This document shows, one piece after another, positions 8,277-17,157 of a stretch of DNA of 64,000 nt. The first letter of the stretch is position 1; every line of letters starts with the position of its first letter. The notes below the pieces were generated by a model. It did no database searches. It saw nothing but the letters and a program-made list of their open reading frames with translations, and was not told where the DNA came from. This DNA comes from UBA11865 sp963749825. Its GTDB lineage: Bacteria > Chloroflexota > Anaerolineae > Promineifilales > Promineifilaceae. The stretch is from contig CAVVOI010000012.1 in NCBI GenBank assembly GCA_963749825.1, positions 930,001 through 994,000 on the forward strand, in the 5' to 3' direction. A program made the translations under genes and the position numbers.

Positions 8277-9719
8277 ATGGGGATGAAAAAGGTCTGGGTC
8301 ACCCTAATACTCTTTTTCTTTACCTTTCTGCTGGGTTGCCGATCCGATACTCTTCAGAACGTGACGCCTACCATCCCGGCACTTGCTACAGCTCCCTTAG
8401 CAGCAGATCCGACCTCGCTGGTTACGCTTCTGCGAAATCCAGCCTTTTTCGAAGGGAGCTATATCCAGTTAAGCGGCGGTTACAAACCGCTACCATTGCC
8501 AGTCTGTAGTGGAGAAGGACGATTTTCTCCGGCAACCTGGGCCCTAGCCGATGGGGAAATCGAGATTCTGGCTTCTGGTTTGGACGGGGTCTTACGCCCC
8601 ATTGCAAATCCAGGTTTACCACTAGTCGTTGAGGGTCGGTGGCTCTATTGGGAAGGACCGGTTGGTTGCGATCGCAGAGCTCCCACAGAGCAACTCTGGT
8701 ATCTGGAAGTCACCAACATCGTGTCTCCAAACCCTCTAGCGGTTGCTCAGGTAGATGCGGGCTCGGTACCGCCGCCAACCGAATCCGAACCCACAACGGG
8801 TGATCAAGCCCCCCTTGAGCCGACCTCAAGCGGTCCATCAATACCAACGGCCTCTCCCACCATTTTACCTACCATGACAACTATCCCGGCCCCACAGGCA
8901 ACCGCTACCCGGTCCATCATTGTGACTATACCGCCTGTCTTGACGCCAGAAGTAACTATCACCGCATCTCCATCAATTGTTGCCAGTACCAGCACCTTGA
9001 CGCCGACGCCAACAGCCACGGCCGACGGAACGACGACTGTCACGACCACCAGTACACCCGGCAGCAGCGTCTTGATTGATTACGAAGAGCTGGAAAAGAG
9101 CACTCTGCAAGCCGGGGGAATACAATCATGGAATTTCGACGGTGTAAGCGGTGATTTGATTTCTATTAGCGTTGCTCCTGCCCCCAGCCTGGATTTATCG
9201 GTGGATTTGGTATCTCCCGATGGTGCGACTATTGTCAGCCGGAATACAGGCATTAACGGGCAAGTCGAGAATATAGATCAACGATCATTAACGACGTCAG
9301 GCAGATATGAAATCATCGCCCGCAGCATAGGAAACAGCGCCGGAGATTACGCGCTCGTGATTAACACCAGCGATTCACTGCCCTTCTTCATTTTTAAGGG
9401 CAACATGGCCTACGGTGAAAGTAAAAACGAGATGGGGCTGACTGACACCGATGATTTATGGAACTTCCAGGGCACGTCCGGTGATGTGGTCACGATCGAG
9501 GTCAGCGCCACCGGCAGCAAAGACCTGATTCTTTATTTGCAGGATCCAGACTCTATCGAGGTGGATTTCGCCGACGGCAGCACGAGTGCAGCTCCACCCA
9601 ATGACGAAGAAATTATTTCCCAATACACCTTAAGCAAGAATGGCTTGTATACCATTGGAGTCGGTGAAGTAGATTTTGAATCCTTTGGTTATAGGCTGAC
9701 ATTGTCAAAGGGAAGATAA
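8277..9719 (+). CDS. Lipoprotein with two PPC-like domains, paralogue of the 5371 gene
   Basis: A 480-residue lipoprotein with signal peptide MGMKKVWVTLILFFF and lipobox LLGC. The N-terminal domain repeats the signature of the gene at 5371: SPATWALADGEIEI, RWLYWEGPVGCD and LWYLEVTNI. A long Thr/Pro/Ser linker (about 165-270) follows, then two PPC-like beta domains, the first ending GDYALVI. Length, domain order and motifs match the 5371 product, while DNA and linker have diverged, so this is an old duplication. No catalytic residues are recognisable. The 232 bases before it contain no gene and probably hold its promoter. Confidence 0.8.
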   Translation: MGMKKVWVTLILFFFTFLLGCRSDTLQNVTPTIPALATAPLAADPTSLVTLLRNPAFFEGSYIQLSGGYKPLPLPVCSGEGRFSPATWALADGEIEILASGLDGVLRPIANPGLPLVVEGRWLYWEGPVGCDRRAPTEQLWYLEVTNIVSPNPLAVAQVDAGSVPPPTESEPTTGDQAPLEPTSSGPSIPTASPTILPTMTTIPAPQATATRSIIVTIPPVLTPEVTITASPSIVASTSTLTPTPTATADGTTTVTTTSTPGSSVLIDYEELEKSTLQAGGIQSWNFDGVSGDLISISVAPAPSLDLSVDLVSPDGATIVSRNTGINGQVENIDQRSLTTSGRYEIIARSIGNSAGDYALVINTSDSLPFFIFKGNMAYGESKNEMGLTDTDDLWNFQGTSGDVVTIEVSATGSKDLILYLQDPDSIEVDFADGSTSAAPPNDEEIISQYTLSKNGLYTIGVGEVDFESFGYRLTLSKGR

Positions 9720-9749
9720 TCCTTTTCCGGGGAGTCGCGAAGGTGAAAA

Positions 9750-11030
9750 TTATCGCTTTTCATGGTCGGCCGCGTATTGCCGGCCGCTTCGCCGGGAAAG
9801 CCTCAGCCATATCACCATGCCCAACAAGGTCAGCGAGAAAGCTATACCTACGATGCTCACCGCCAACATGTCACCCCGGGCAAAGATAAAACCGCTGGTT
9901 AAACTTCCCAGACCCGCTCCGATGGACACTGACATCTCGCCTGCTCCCTGAGCCCTGCCTCGTTCGACCGGCGCTAATTGATCCGATAACAAAGTCGAGC
10001 CGGCAACGAAGGCAAAATTCCAACCTAGACCGAGCAAGAATAAGGACAATGCCAGCATCAGCATGCTGCTTGAAAGCGGGGCCAAGAGGCAGGCGACGAT
10101 CAAGATTATAGAACCGGCGGCGATTAGGGCTGAGCGGCCAAAACGATCGATCAACCAACCGGTAAGTCCTGATAATCCAAACATTCCCAGAGTATGGGCC
10201 ATAATCACCAGGGAGATTGCCTGGGTGCCATGCTCGTTGTGAGCCATGTTTAACGGCGTTATGACCATCAACATAACCATCACTATTTGGCCGATGGTCA
10301 TTGCCGCCACGGCGGTAAAGGCCAAGGGAGAAGCGAAGATTTGGCTTAAAGGCCGGGCTTTCTCCTCAATATTAAGATCTTCATTTTTCTGGCGTCGTTC
10401 CTCAAGATCGATGGCCTGGCCGATTTGTTGAGGATCGGGTCGAAGCAGTCCAAATGTGACGACCGCGGCAAACAGCAGCATGACGCCAGCTATCAGGAAT
10501 GATCCGGATTCTGGCGGAAGACCCAGATTCTCAGCTAGTAAAGCGGCCGGTCCAACCAGCAATGGTCCGAATATTGCGCCGATTGTGCCTGCGAAAACTA
10601 TCCAGCCGATGATCTTGGCCCGGCGACCGGCCGGAAAAACTTCCGAAGCCACATACCGGCTCTGCTCCGAAGAAGCCCGGGATATTCCCAACAGGGCAGC
10701 ACCTGCTAAAAAGCCGACGAAGGAGCCAATGACGATCGACCAGGCGGCGAGCAGCGATCCGCCGATGCCTATCACATAACCGAGCGATAAGCCCATGCGC
10801 CTACCCCATCGATCGAGCAACCAACCGATTGGGTAAGCAAAAGCAGCCCGGGCAACGAGGGTGACGGTCGACGGTAAACCTGCGACGGCATCATTACCAC
10901 CAAGCTCGGCGGCGATGATCGGGGTCAACGTAAATGACAAAATTACGGCCGCTGAAAATAGAGTTTGTGCGCCGAAAATCGCGCCGACGATTCGTCGACG
11001 CGCGGGTTTAGTTATGATCAGGTCTACCAC
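9750..11030 (-). CDS. MFS transporter
   Basis: A 426-residue major facilitator superfamily protein with about twelve predicted membrane segments. Motif A is visible between TM2 and TM3 (GWLLDRWGRRMGLSLG) and again in the second half (GWLIDRFGRSALIA). The substrate cannot be predicted. Its GTG start at 11030 overlaps the last seven bases of the molybdopterin oxidoreductase gene, so the two are translationally coupled. It converges with the lipoprotein gene ending at 9719. Confidence 0.88.
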   Translation of the reverse strand: MVDLIITKPARRRIVGAIFGAQTLFSAAVILSFTLTPIIAAELGGNDAVAGLPSTVTLVARAAFAYPIGWLLDRWGRRMGLSLGYVIGIGGSLLAAWSIVIGSFVGFLAGAALLGISRASSEQSRYVASEVFPAGRRAKIIGWIVFAGTIGAIFGPLLVGPAALLAENLGLPPESGSFLIAGVMLLFAAVVTFGLLRPDPQQIGQAIDLEERRQKNEDLNIEEKARPLSQIFASPLAFTAVAAMTIGQIVMVMLMVITPLNMAHNEHGTQAISLVIMAHTLGMFGLSGLTGWLIDRFGRSALIAAGSIILIVACLLAPLSSSMLMLALSLFLLGLGWNFAFVAGSTLLSDQLAPVERGRAQGAGEMSVSIGAGLGSLTSGFIFARGDMLAVSIVGIAFSLTLLGMVIWLRLSRRSGRQYAADHEKR

Positions 11031-11671
11031 CCGTAACTGAACCGTTGTTCTTGCCAGGGATCAGCTTCGTTATGGTAGCCGTTTCTCTCCCAGAAACCGG
11101 GTTGATCGCTAGCCCGAAATTCCAGGCCTCGCAACCACTTGCCCCCTTTCCAAAAATAGGCATTCCACTCTTCGCTGCGGTCGGGAAACGAGCCGACAAC
11201 CACCCGCAAAGGCCAGCCATGTTCCCGTTCCAGGGGTTTGCCGTCAAAATGGGTAGCCAGCAAAATATTGTCCTGCATCATCGCTGTCAAGGGCAGGTTT
11301 GTCGTATAGCCTTGTTCACAATGTTGTATGACGAAATTCGCTTCAGGTTTGGGCGCCACCACTCCTTCATCAACTAGGGTTTTGAGTGATACCCCTTCCC
11401 AGAGAGTGTCAAACTTGGACCAACGAGTCACGCAATGGATGTCCATGGTAACTTTCTGCCGGGGCAACTGGTTAAACTCCTCCCACGTCCAGACTTTTTC
11501 TTCCTCAACCAGGCCGAATACTCTGAAATCCCATTCTTTTAGGTCACTTTTTGGCGTCGGACCGTAATGTAAAACGGGAAACTTCTGGGTTAATGATTGT
11601 CCTGGTGGCAGACGATTTTGATCTCGAACCTGCCGTTCTTCTTCCCGGCGACTAAATATCTTTTCCAACAT
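11024..11671 (-). CDS. Sulfite oxidase-like molybdopterin oxidoreductase
   Basis: A 215-residue protein of the sulfite oxidase/MsrP (YedY) molybdopterin fold. The cofactor-ligating cysteine is Cys80 in TMDIHCVTRWS, and the downstream block GKPLEREHGWPLRVV is typical. There is no twin-arginine signal or dimerisation domain, so this is the short, apparently cytoplasmic type whose substrate is unknown. The ATG at 11671 begins MLEKIFSRREEE. It overlaps the MFS gene by seven bases. No partner haem subunit gene is visible nearby. Confidence 0.88.
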   Translation of the reverse strand: MLEKIFSRREEERQVRDQNRLPPGQSLTQKFPVLHYGPTPKSDLKEWDFRVFGLVEEEKVWTWEEFNQLPRQKVTMDIHCVTRWSKFDTLWEGVSLKTLVDEGVVAPKPEANFVIQHCEQGYTTNLPLTAMMQDNILLATHFDGKPLEREHGWPLRVVVGSFPDRSEEWNAYFWKGGKWLRGLEFRASDQPGFWERNGYHNEADPWQEQRFSYGW

Positions 11672-11844
11672 GAGTCGTTTTCTCCTGGATCTTGATCGTT
11701 AAGCAGATGGTAAATGGAAGTCGATGGATATTATCGTCAGCGATCTTGCGCCAGGCTTACAGACAGATAATAAATACCTTAGAACGATCTCCTCCACGAT
11801 TTTCGATAATGGTGAAGGTGTTTATCTATTCCACAGCAATAAGC

Positions 11845-12108
11845 CTATTTTTCTGTAGATTCCGGTAATTGGTCGATTATCCTGGGCGGCAAAACGTTTT
11901 CATCGGTCACGTATCCCTGTAATTCGCTCCGAGCAACGCCAATGAATTCCTCCATATCAGCCAATGTTCGATCGATATAAGGCGCAATCTTGGTCAATTC
12001 TGTTTGTACTTCTAATCGGGCAGATTTCAGCAGCTTACGGCCAATGAGCAAATTAGCCAGCAAAGCTCCCAGGATTGTTCCAAATATGAGGATGACGACG
12101 GTGCGCAT
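11845..12108 (-). CDS. Small membrane-anchored hypothetical protein
   Basis: An 87-residue protein with an N-terminal hydrophobic segment (VVILIFGTILGALLANLLIG) followed by a charged, probably helical region and a Pro-rich tail. The frame opens upstream at 12159, but AAAGGAGA sits before the ATG at 12108, which also places the membrane segment right at the N-terminus, so that start is used. I recognise no family. It stands alone between the molybdopterin oxidoreductase gene and the divergent transporter gene. Confidence 0.6.
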   Translation of the reverse strand: MRTVVILIFGTILGALLANLLIGRKLLKSARLEVQTELTKIAPYIDRTLADMEEFIGVARSELQGYVTDENVLPPRIIDQLPESTEK

Positions 12109-12404
12109 GGTCCTGTTCTCCTTTGCATAAACTTGTGGTTTTCTTACCTGGTCAATCATATTGGGCCGGTATTTTGCCGCTCGTTAATAGCTAACAGCTA
12201 CTACTAGAAGGCTTTTCAGTAGCTGGGCTCAAGTTATAAAATACCAGGCAACTATTTTTTCCTTCGCAAGGTGTGATTGACGAAATATTGTACCCCACGG
12301 CCTCTGATGCGGCGAAAAGGGCGTCATGATGCCCAACCCTCCCAAGTTAGTGAAGTGACATTCTACTACTAAGCCGATAAACTTCCTGAATCGAGATTGA
12401 ACAG

Positions 12405-13646
12405 ATGACGATACGGCAAGCAAGCTTTCTCAAGGACCAATCATACCAGGCAGTATCGCTCACCCACTTTTTCGTGGATGTGCTCAATAACAGCCGCACC
12501 TTACTGGTGGCCATATTGGCGGTTAGCATCGGCCTGACCAATGCCCAAGTCGGCATCGCCTTGCTGCTCTACAATATCGGGAGCGCCCTCTCCCAGCCCT
12601 TCTTCGGCGCGTTGGCGGATCGTCGCGGACCACGATTGTTCGTGGTTGGCGGTATGGCCTGGATGATACTCTTTTATAGCCTGGCGGCCGTCACCGGGGA
12701 TTGGTTAGCCCTGGCAGCCATTACCGTGGCCGGTTTTGGTTCAGGGGCCGTACATCCGGCCGGAACGAAAGTAGCCAGTGAAAGCAGCGTGAGTGCCCGC
12801 ACACAGGCGACTAGCGTTTTCTTCGCCGCCGGGCAAACCGGCTTGTTTGTAGGCCCTATTTTGGCCGGCATCTTGCTTGAGGCTTTTGGCCGGCCTGGTT
12901 ATTTGGTGCTGCCAGCTTTGGCTATATCCGCCCTAATTTATGGTTGGCGATATGTGAAAGACAAGCCTGGACCACAGGGTCAAACAGCGGCAAGCCAGAC
13001 AGCCCCGGCCGTATCCACCGCCCCTCCCCTGTCGAAGGCTGAAAAACGGTCCTTTCATTGGCGCATGGTGATCCCACTGACAATCGTTATCGCTACCACT
13101 AGCACCATCGGCATCGCTACCATCAATTTCGCCCCTAAATTGTTCACCGAGATGGGCTACGGGCCCATTTATGTAGGTTGGACGGCCGGCTTATATATGA
13201 TGGGCTCAGCAGTGGGAGGCATCTTCGGCGGCACGCTTGGCGACCGGATTGGTAAGCGCATCGTCATTGTCTTCAGTATGGTAGGTGTGATCTTGCCTTT
13301 ATACTTTTATATCCCCGCCGGAGATCCGTGGCGTTTCGTTTTATTGTTGTTGACAGGTTTCTTCGCCGGGATGCCCCATAGTATCTTGGTTATTATGACC
13401 CAGGGCTTCTTGCCCGGCCGGCGAGCATTCGCCTCAGGATTAACCTTGGGCCTGATGTTTTTCAGTGGAGCTATCGGCAGTTACGTGCTAGGTCTAGTCG
13501 CCGACGAGGTAGGTTTGGTTAAGGCTCTTCAGGGTCTGGTCATTTTGCCCATCATCGCCATTGCGACAACCTTACTGCTGCCCAAACAAGGATTATCACG
13601 GCCCGAAAAACGATTTCAACCCGTTAACCAGGAATTGCGTTCCTGA
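12405..13646 (+). CDS. MFS transporter, fosmidomycin-resistance (Fsr)-like
   Basis: A 413-residue twelve-segment MFS protein. The N-terminus YQAVSLTHFFVDVLNNSRTLL and FFGALADRRGPRLFVVGGM resemble the Fsr family of drug exporters, whose founding member exports fosmidomycin. A cytoplasmic loop rich in Ala/Thr/Pro (about 190-215) separates the halves, and a second motif A (GGTLGDRIGKRIVIV) lies in the C-half. The real substrate is unknown. The ATG at 12405 is the first in frame. It converges with purB, ending 28 bases from that gene's stop. Confidence 0.85.
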   Translation: MTIRQASFLKDQSYQAVSLTHFFVDVLNNSRTLLVAILAVSIGLTNAQVGIALLLYNIGSALSQPFFGALADRRGPRLFVVGGMAWMILFYSLAAVTGDWLALAAITVAGFGSGAVHPAGTKVASESSVSARTQATSVFFAAGQTGLFVGPILAGILLEAFGRPGYLVLPALAISALIYGWRYVKDKPGPQGQTAASQTAPAVSTAPPLSKAEKRSFHWRMVIPLTIVIATTSTIGIATINFAPKLFTEMGYGPIYVGWTAGLYMMGSAVGGIFGGTLGDRIGKRIVIVFSMVGVILPLYFYIPAGDPWRFVLLLLTGFFAGMPHSILVIMTQGFLPGRRAFASGLTLGLMFFSGAIGSYVLGLVADEVGLVKALQGLVILPIIAIATTLLLPKQGLSRPEKRFQPVNQELRS

Positions 13647-13673
13647 GGTAATTAAGTAAACAGCTTTACTGGT

Positions 13674-15074
13674 TTACGCTGCCAGGCGATCCCTTAGTCG
13701 CCGGCTGAAGGCTTCCGCTCGCTCACCGGCCGTGCCCACATAAGCAGCAGCATCTAGCAGCTCGGCTACCTGCTGAATATCTATATAGGAAAGAATGCGG
13801 CTATCTTCCGCCAATAGATTCGTCAAGGGATTATTCTGTCCCTGGCGAATCGCTTCCCAGGCTTTCAAGCTGGCCTGCCGGATCCATTCATGAGCATCCT
13901 GCCGGTCGGCTCCGGCTGAGACCAATGCGGTTAACAATCGTTCGCTGGCTGCGAACGGACCATAGATAAACAAATCCCGGGCAATAGCCTCTTCTTCAAA
14001 AACCATCTCTTCCAGCAAACGAGTGGCTTTCAATAAGATTTCATCGGCCGCCAGAAAAGCCTCAGCCAAGAAGATGCGACGATTGGCCGAATCATCCAGG
14101 CTGCGTTCCAAAATTTGTTGGCTGGCATTGCTCCAGGCCACGGACGGCAAAGAAGCCAGGTACCGCGCCAATGAACAAACATTCTCCGTCAGGATCGGGT
14201 TGCGTTTGAAGGGCATCGCCGTCGAACCCACCTGATCCCGTCCGAAAGGCTCGGCCCAAGCACCAATGGCCGGGGTCATGAGTAAGCGAAAATCGAGGCT
14301 GAATTTATGTAAAGTTGCTGCTACTGTGGCTAGATCGGTAACCACTCGATAATCTTGTCGCCTGGAATAAGTCTGAGTAGCGATGGGATAATAGGGTAAA
14401 TCCAGCAAGGCCATGACTCCGGCCTCCAGTTCACCAGGGCTCATATCGCTGCCGGTCAGGATATCCTGGAACGAAGCCTGGCTGCCGACAGCGCCCTTTA
14501 AACCTTTTCCCTTGATTTGGACGATAAGGTTTTCCAAATCGACTAAATCTTGATTCAAGTCTTGGGCGTAAACCGACAAACGATAACCAAGGGTCGTTGG
14601 CTCGGCCGGTTGGAAGTGCGTATAAGCCATGATCGGCAGATAGGCAGTTTCTTCAATTCTTTGGGCAAAAAGGGTTAGCAATTTCCGGATTCGGATCACG
14701 ATCAATTCGGCCGATTGGCGGCAACGAAGAGCATCGACATTGTCGGTAATATCGGCGCTGGTTGCACCCCAATGGATGATGCCCCCACCCTTAGAACATT
14801 GTTCGGCGAAAACCGCAATCTCAGCCATCACATCATGACGCACTTCTTTCTCGATTTCCTGGGCCCGGTCGATGTCTACGTTTTCCGCCTGGCTTTGAAG
14901 GTCGGCTAGCTGCTCGACAGATACAAGGCCTGCCTTATGTTGGACTGTCGCCAGGGCTACCCAAACATGGCGCATCAGCAACCGCTTGTGAAGCTCAGAC
15001 CAGATTTTTCGCATCTCATGGCTGCCATAACGCCAGGTAAACGGAGAAATGAAAGTGTCGTGTTCGAATGGCAT
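13674..15074 (-). CDS. purB: Adenylosuccinate lyase
   Basis: A 466-residue member of the fumarase/aspartase superfamily. It catalyses two steps of purine synthesis: SAICAR to AICAR and adenylosuccinate to AMP, releasing fumarate. The superfamily signature is visible as GSTAMPFKRNPILTENV; the catalytic-loop serine is in it. THFQPAEPTTLGYR and the DSANRRIFLAEAFL block also match adenylosuccinate lyases. The length is normal. The ATG at 15074 has AAGGG upstream. It is not in a purine operon here. Argininosuccinate lyase is a possible alternative but the motifs fit PurB better. Confidence 0.92.
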   Translation of the reverse strand: MPFEHDTFISPFTWRYGSHEMRKIWSELHKRLLMRHVWVALATVQHKAGLVSVEQLADLQSQAENVDIDRAQEIEKEVRHDVMAEIAVFAEQCSKGGGIIHWGATSADITDNVDALRCRQSAELIVIRIRKLLTLFAQRIEETAYLPIMAYTHFQPAEPTTLGYRLSVYAQDLNQDLVDLENLIVQIKGKGLKGAVGSQASFQDILTGSDMSPGELEAGVMALLDLPYYPIATQTYSRRQDYRVVTDLATVAATLHKFSLDFRLLMTPAIGAWAEPFGRDQVGSTAMPFKRNPILTENVCSLARYLASLPSVAWSNASQQILERSLDDSANRRIFLAEAFLAADEILLKATRLLEEMVFEEEAIARDLFIYGPFAASERLLTALVSAGADRQDAHEWIRQASLKAWEAIRQGQNNPLTNLLAEDSRILSYIDIQQVAELLDAAAYVGTAGERAEAFSRRLRDRLAA

Positions 15075-15244
15075 CAGGCGAACCCTTATTTCAGTGAGGT
15101 ATTTGGTAAGTCATGGGTAACCGGAAGATTTGCAAAAAATCCAAGGGAGGGATCAAAACAACCGGAATCTTCTTATGTGAAGTAGCTCGTAGCTGAAATC
15201 ATTCATCCACCCCGTTCCGGGTTATGAAGATGCAATAATGCCGC

Positions 15245-15264
15245 CTCACCCCTAGAGGGGTGAG
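15245..15264. other. Short GC-rich hairpin
   Basis: CTCACCCC (15245-15252) pairs with GGGGTGAG (15257-15264), with one more T-A pair possible inside. It lies between purB and the small gene ending at 15343. It could end transcription of that small gene on the minus strand, but no T-run follows on either strand, so the role is uncertain. Confidence 0.4.
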
Positions 15265-15342
15265 AATCACAATTGGTATCTTGGTTTCCGGCTCTCCCCG
15301 AAATTGCCCTCAGGCATGGAAACGTACTGATTATTGGATTTG

Positions 15343-15561
15343 TCAGTCTAGATCATAGGTAGGAGATGAACGTTGCTCAGCTTCTCCGAACCCGGAAATC
15401 GAATGGCCCTTGGCCCGTTTCCGCTTAATATTTCGCCGGAACTGCTGCTGCAACGCTCGTGTCTCTTCAAAAAGTCGAGCTTTTTCGGATTCAATACGCT
15501 CCAAAATCAGCTCATTCTTTTTTCTCTGATCGTCACTTAATTCAACTTTTCGCTTGGCCAT
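15343..15561 (-). CDS. Small basic coiled-coil hypothetical protein
   Basis: A 72-residue, highly charged protein (MAKRKVELSDDQRKKNELIL) rich in Lys, Arg and Glu, predicted to be a long helix or coiled coil, with a disordered tail ending YDLD. AAAGG lies just before the ATG at 15561. The composition is not that of a random antisense frame, and no larger gene overlaps it. I recognise no family. A nucleic-acid or ribosome-associated role would be a guess from charge alone. Confidence 0.5.
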   Translation of the reverse strand: MAKRKVELSDDQRKKNELILERIESEKARLFEETRALQQQFRRNIKRKRAKGHSISGFGEAEQRSSPTYDLD

Positions 15562-15821
15562 CCTTTCTTTTCCCTGCAGTAGAGATTCTTGCGGGCTGAA
15601 GCGGCTTCAGGAACTATTGATTTTTCCCAGTTTAACCAAACCGCAAACAGCTATGATTCTCCTCTCCCAATCCGAATAAAATGCAAGAAAATTATGGCGA
15701 TAATTCTAGTGGTTTGTCTATGCGCACCGTCATGTGATCTCAAGTATTGGGACCTGTTACCGTCGCCCATTAGGCGTATTATACCACACTCCGAAAAATT
15801 TTGAGGCAAGCTAAGATACAA

Positions 15822-16067
15822 CTAACGAAGCACCTGAAAATTGGCCATTTCCTTAGTGATCAGAGCGCCATGGGGATGGCTTTCGAACAGACCGGCATTG
15901 GGATATTCGCAAAAGTCAGGCTTGGCTTTTAACGCCAAGAGGTCAGCCGTCAGGTGCGTCCGCCAATCGACAGCAGCCGGTAAGATCTCGGAGCGACCGG
16001 AAGCTAATAGCGCACTATCCACAGGCAAAGCACACTTGCCAAGCTTCTTATCAACCTTGAGCCGCAC
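15822..16067 (-). CDS. Possible small hypothetical protein after lgt
   Basis: An 81-codon frame begins with GTG 19 bases after the lgt stop and reads in the same direction. The protein (MRLKVDKKLGKCALPVDSAL at its start, ending ANFQVLR) has an ordinary amino acid balance with two Cys and no low complexity, which argues for coding. There is no clear ribosome binding site and I know no family. A plus-strand frame of similar length overlaps it. It is included as a low-confidence call. Confidence 0.35.
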   Translation of the reverse strand: MRLKVDKKLGKCALPVDSALLASGRSEILPAAVDWRTHLTADLLALKAKPDFCEYPNAGLFESHPHGALITKEMANFQVLR

Positions 16068-16086
16068 ATTTTTGCGTTTTGTCTAT

Positions 16087-16986
16087 CTAATTTTCCGGTT
16101 TCGGTTCTTCACGCCGTGGCTTTGGCTTATAGACTCGTTTACGACGTCGTTTGGCGTCTGAACCAATCGGCAGCTTATCATATCGATACAGCAGGACCAG
16201 GATTCCCGTTAGGGCTAGTAATATGGAGATGACCATCGAGTAAGTAACGAGTGTCCCGGCAATCTTTGGCTGATCCGGCCGGAATATCTCCACCCAAGCC
16301 CGTCCACCACCCCACCAGATCAAAAACAGGCCAAAAATGGTGCCCGATTGCCACTTATCACGAAAACGACTATTTAAGAAGACGAGCAAGATAAAACCCA
16401 ACAACAACCATAAGGACTCGTACAGAAATGTGGGATGAAACCGGGTTTCAGGAGGCAGCGCGCTGTAGATGGGCAACCGATTCTGGAACGGGATAAGGAT
16501 CCCCCAGGGTAAATCGGTAGGTGGACCGTATAACTCCTGGTTGATGAAATTGCCCCAGCGGCCGACGGATTGGGCGATTAACAAAGCCGGTCCGGCCGCA
16601 TCGGCATACATCCAAAAATCCAGTTTTTTCCAGCGAGTATAGATGTAAGCGACGATGAAAGCGCCTACGAATCCGCCCAGGATATTGAGTCCGCCGGCGC
16701 GAACGTTGACGATAGCGCCTATAGTATTGAATTGGCTACCCCTGCCTGCGATTAACTCTTGCAAAACATACCATAGCCGGGCGAAGACAAATCCGGAAAT
16801 CACCACAATTAACAAACCGTTATAGAATTCATCGGGATCGCCGCCGCGTCTCTTGATCTCGCTAGCGGCCCACCAGGCACCGATGGCAATGCCCAAGGTG
16901 ACGATAATGCCATACCAATGGATGGGAAAACCATCGCCGATTGGGATAGTAAAAGCTACTGGGTCGATTTGGATACCGTCGAACAT
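16087..16986 (-). CDS. lgt: Prolipoprotein diacylglyceryl transferase
   Basis: This integral membrane enzyme moves diacylglycerol from phosphatidylglycerol to the lipobox cysteine of prelipoproteins, such as those at 5371, 7067, 8277, 23149 and 52434. The roughly 299-residue protein has seven or so membrane segments. The Lgt signature is visible as SVGRWGNFINQELYG, and IHWYGIIVTLGIAIG near the N-terminus holds the conserved HWYG. The frame extends upstream to 17025; ATG 16986 has GGAGG about twelve bases before it and matches the family N-terminus. The C-terminal tail is very basic (KRRRKRVYKPKPRREEPK), longer than usual. Confidence 0.94.
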   Translation of the reverse strand: MFDGIQIDPVAFTIPIGDGFPIHWYGIIVTLGIAIGAWWAASEIKRRGGDPDEFYNGLLIVVISGFVFARLWYVLQELIAGRGSQFNTIGAIVNVRAGGLNILGGFVGAFIVAYIYTRWKKLDFWMYADAAGPALLIAQSVGRWGNFINQELYGPPTDLPWGILIPFQNRLPIYSALPPETRFHPTFLYESLWLLLGFILLVFLNSRFRDKWQSGTIFGLFLIWWGGGRAWVEIFRPDQPKIAGTLVTYSMVISILLALTGILVLLYRYDKLPIGSDAKRRRKRVYKPKPRREEPKPEN

Positions 16987-17157
16987 TGATCTGTTGCAAC
17001 CTCCAAAAATGCCATCATATGGCAAGATATATCGGAACTATTTTACACATAGATTCTATATGATTGTGTCATGGCTGAATGTTTAAGGATAGTAGCCACG
17101 GCACCCATTTTAGAAAAGCCTAATGTTTTCTTGTAATAGAACAGCCGGTTTCCTACA

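Noticed and set aside
15589..15804. 71-codon plus-strand frame
   Set aside because: No ribosome binding site, no recognisable composition, and it lies in an intergenic region with mixed AT-rich sequence.
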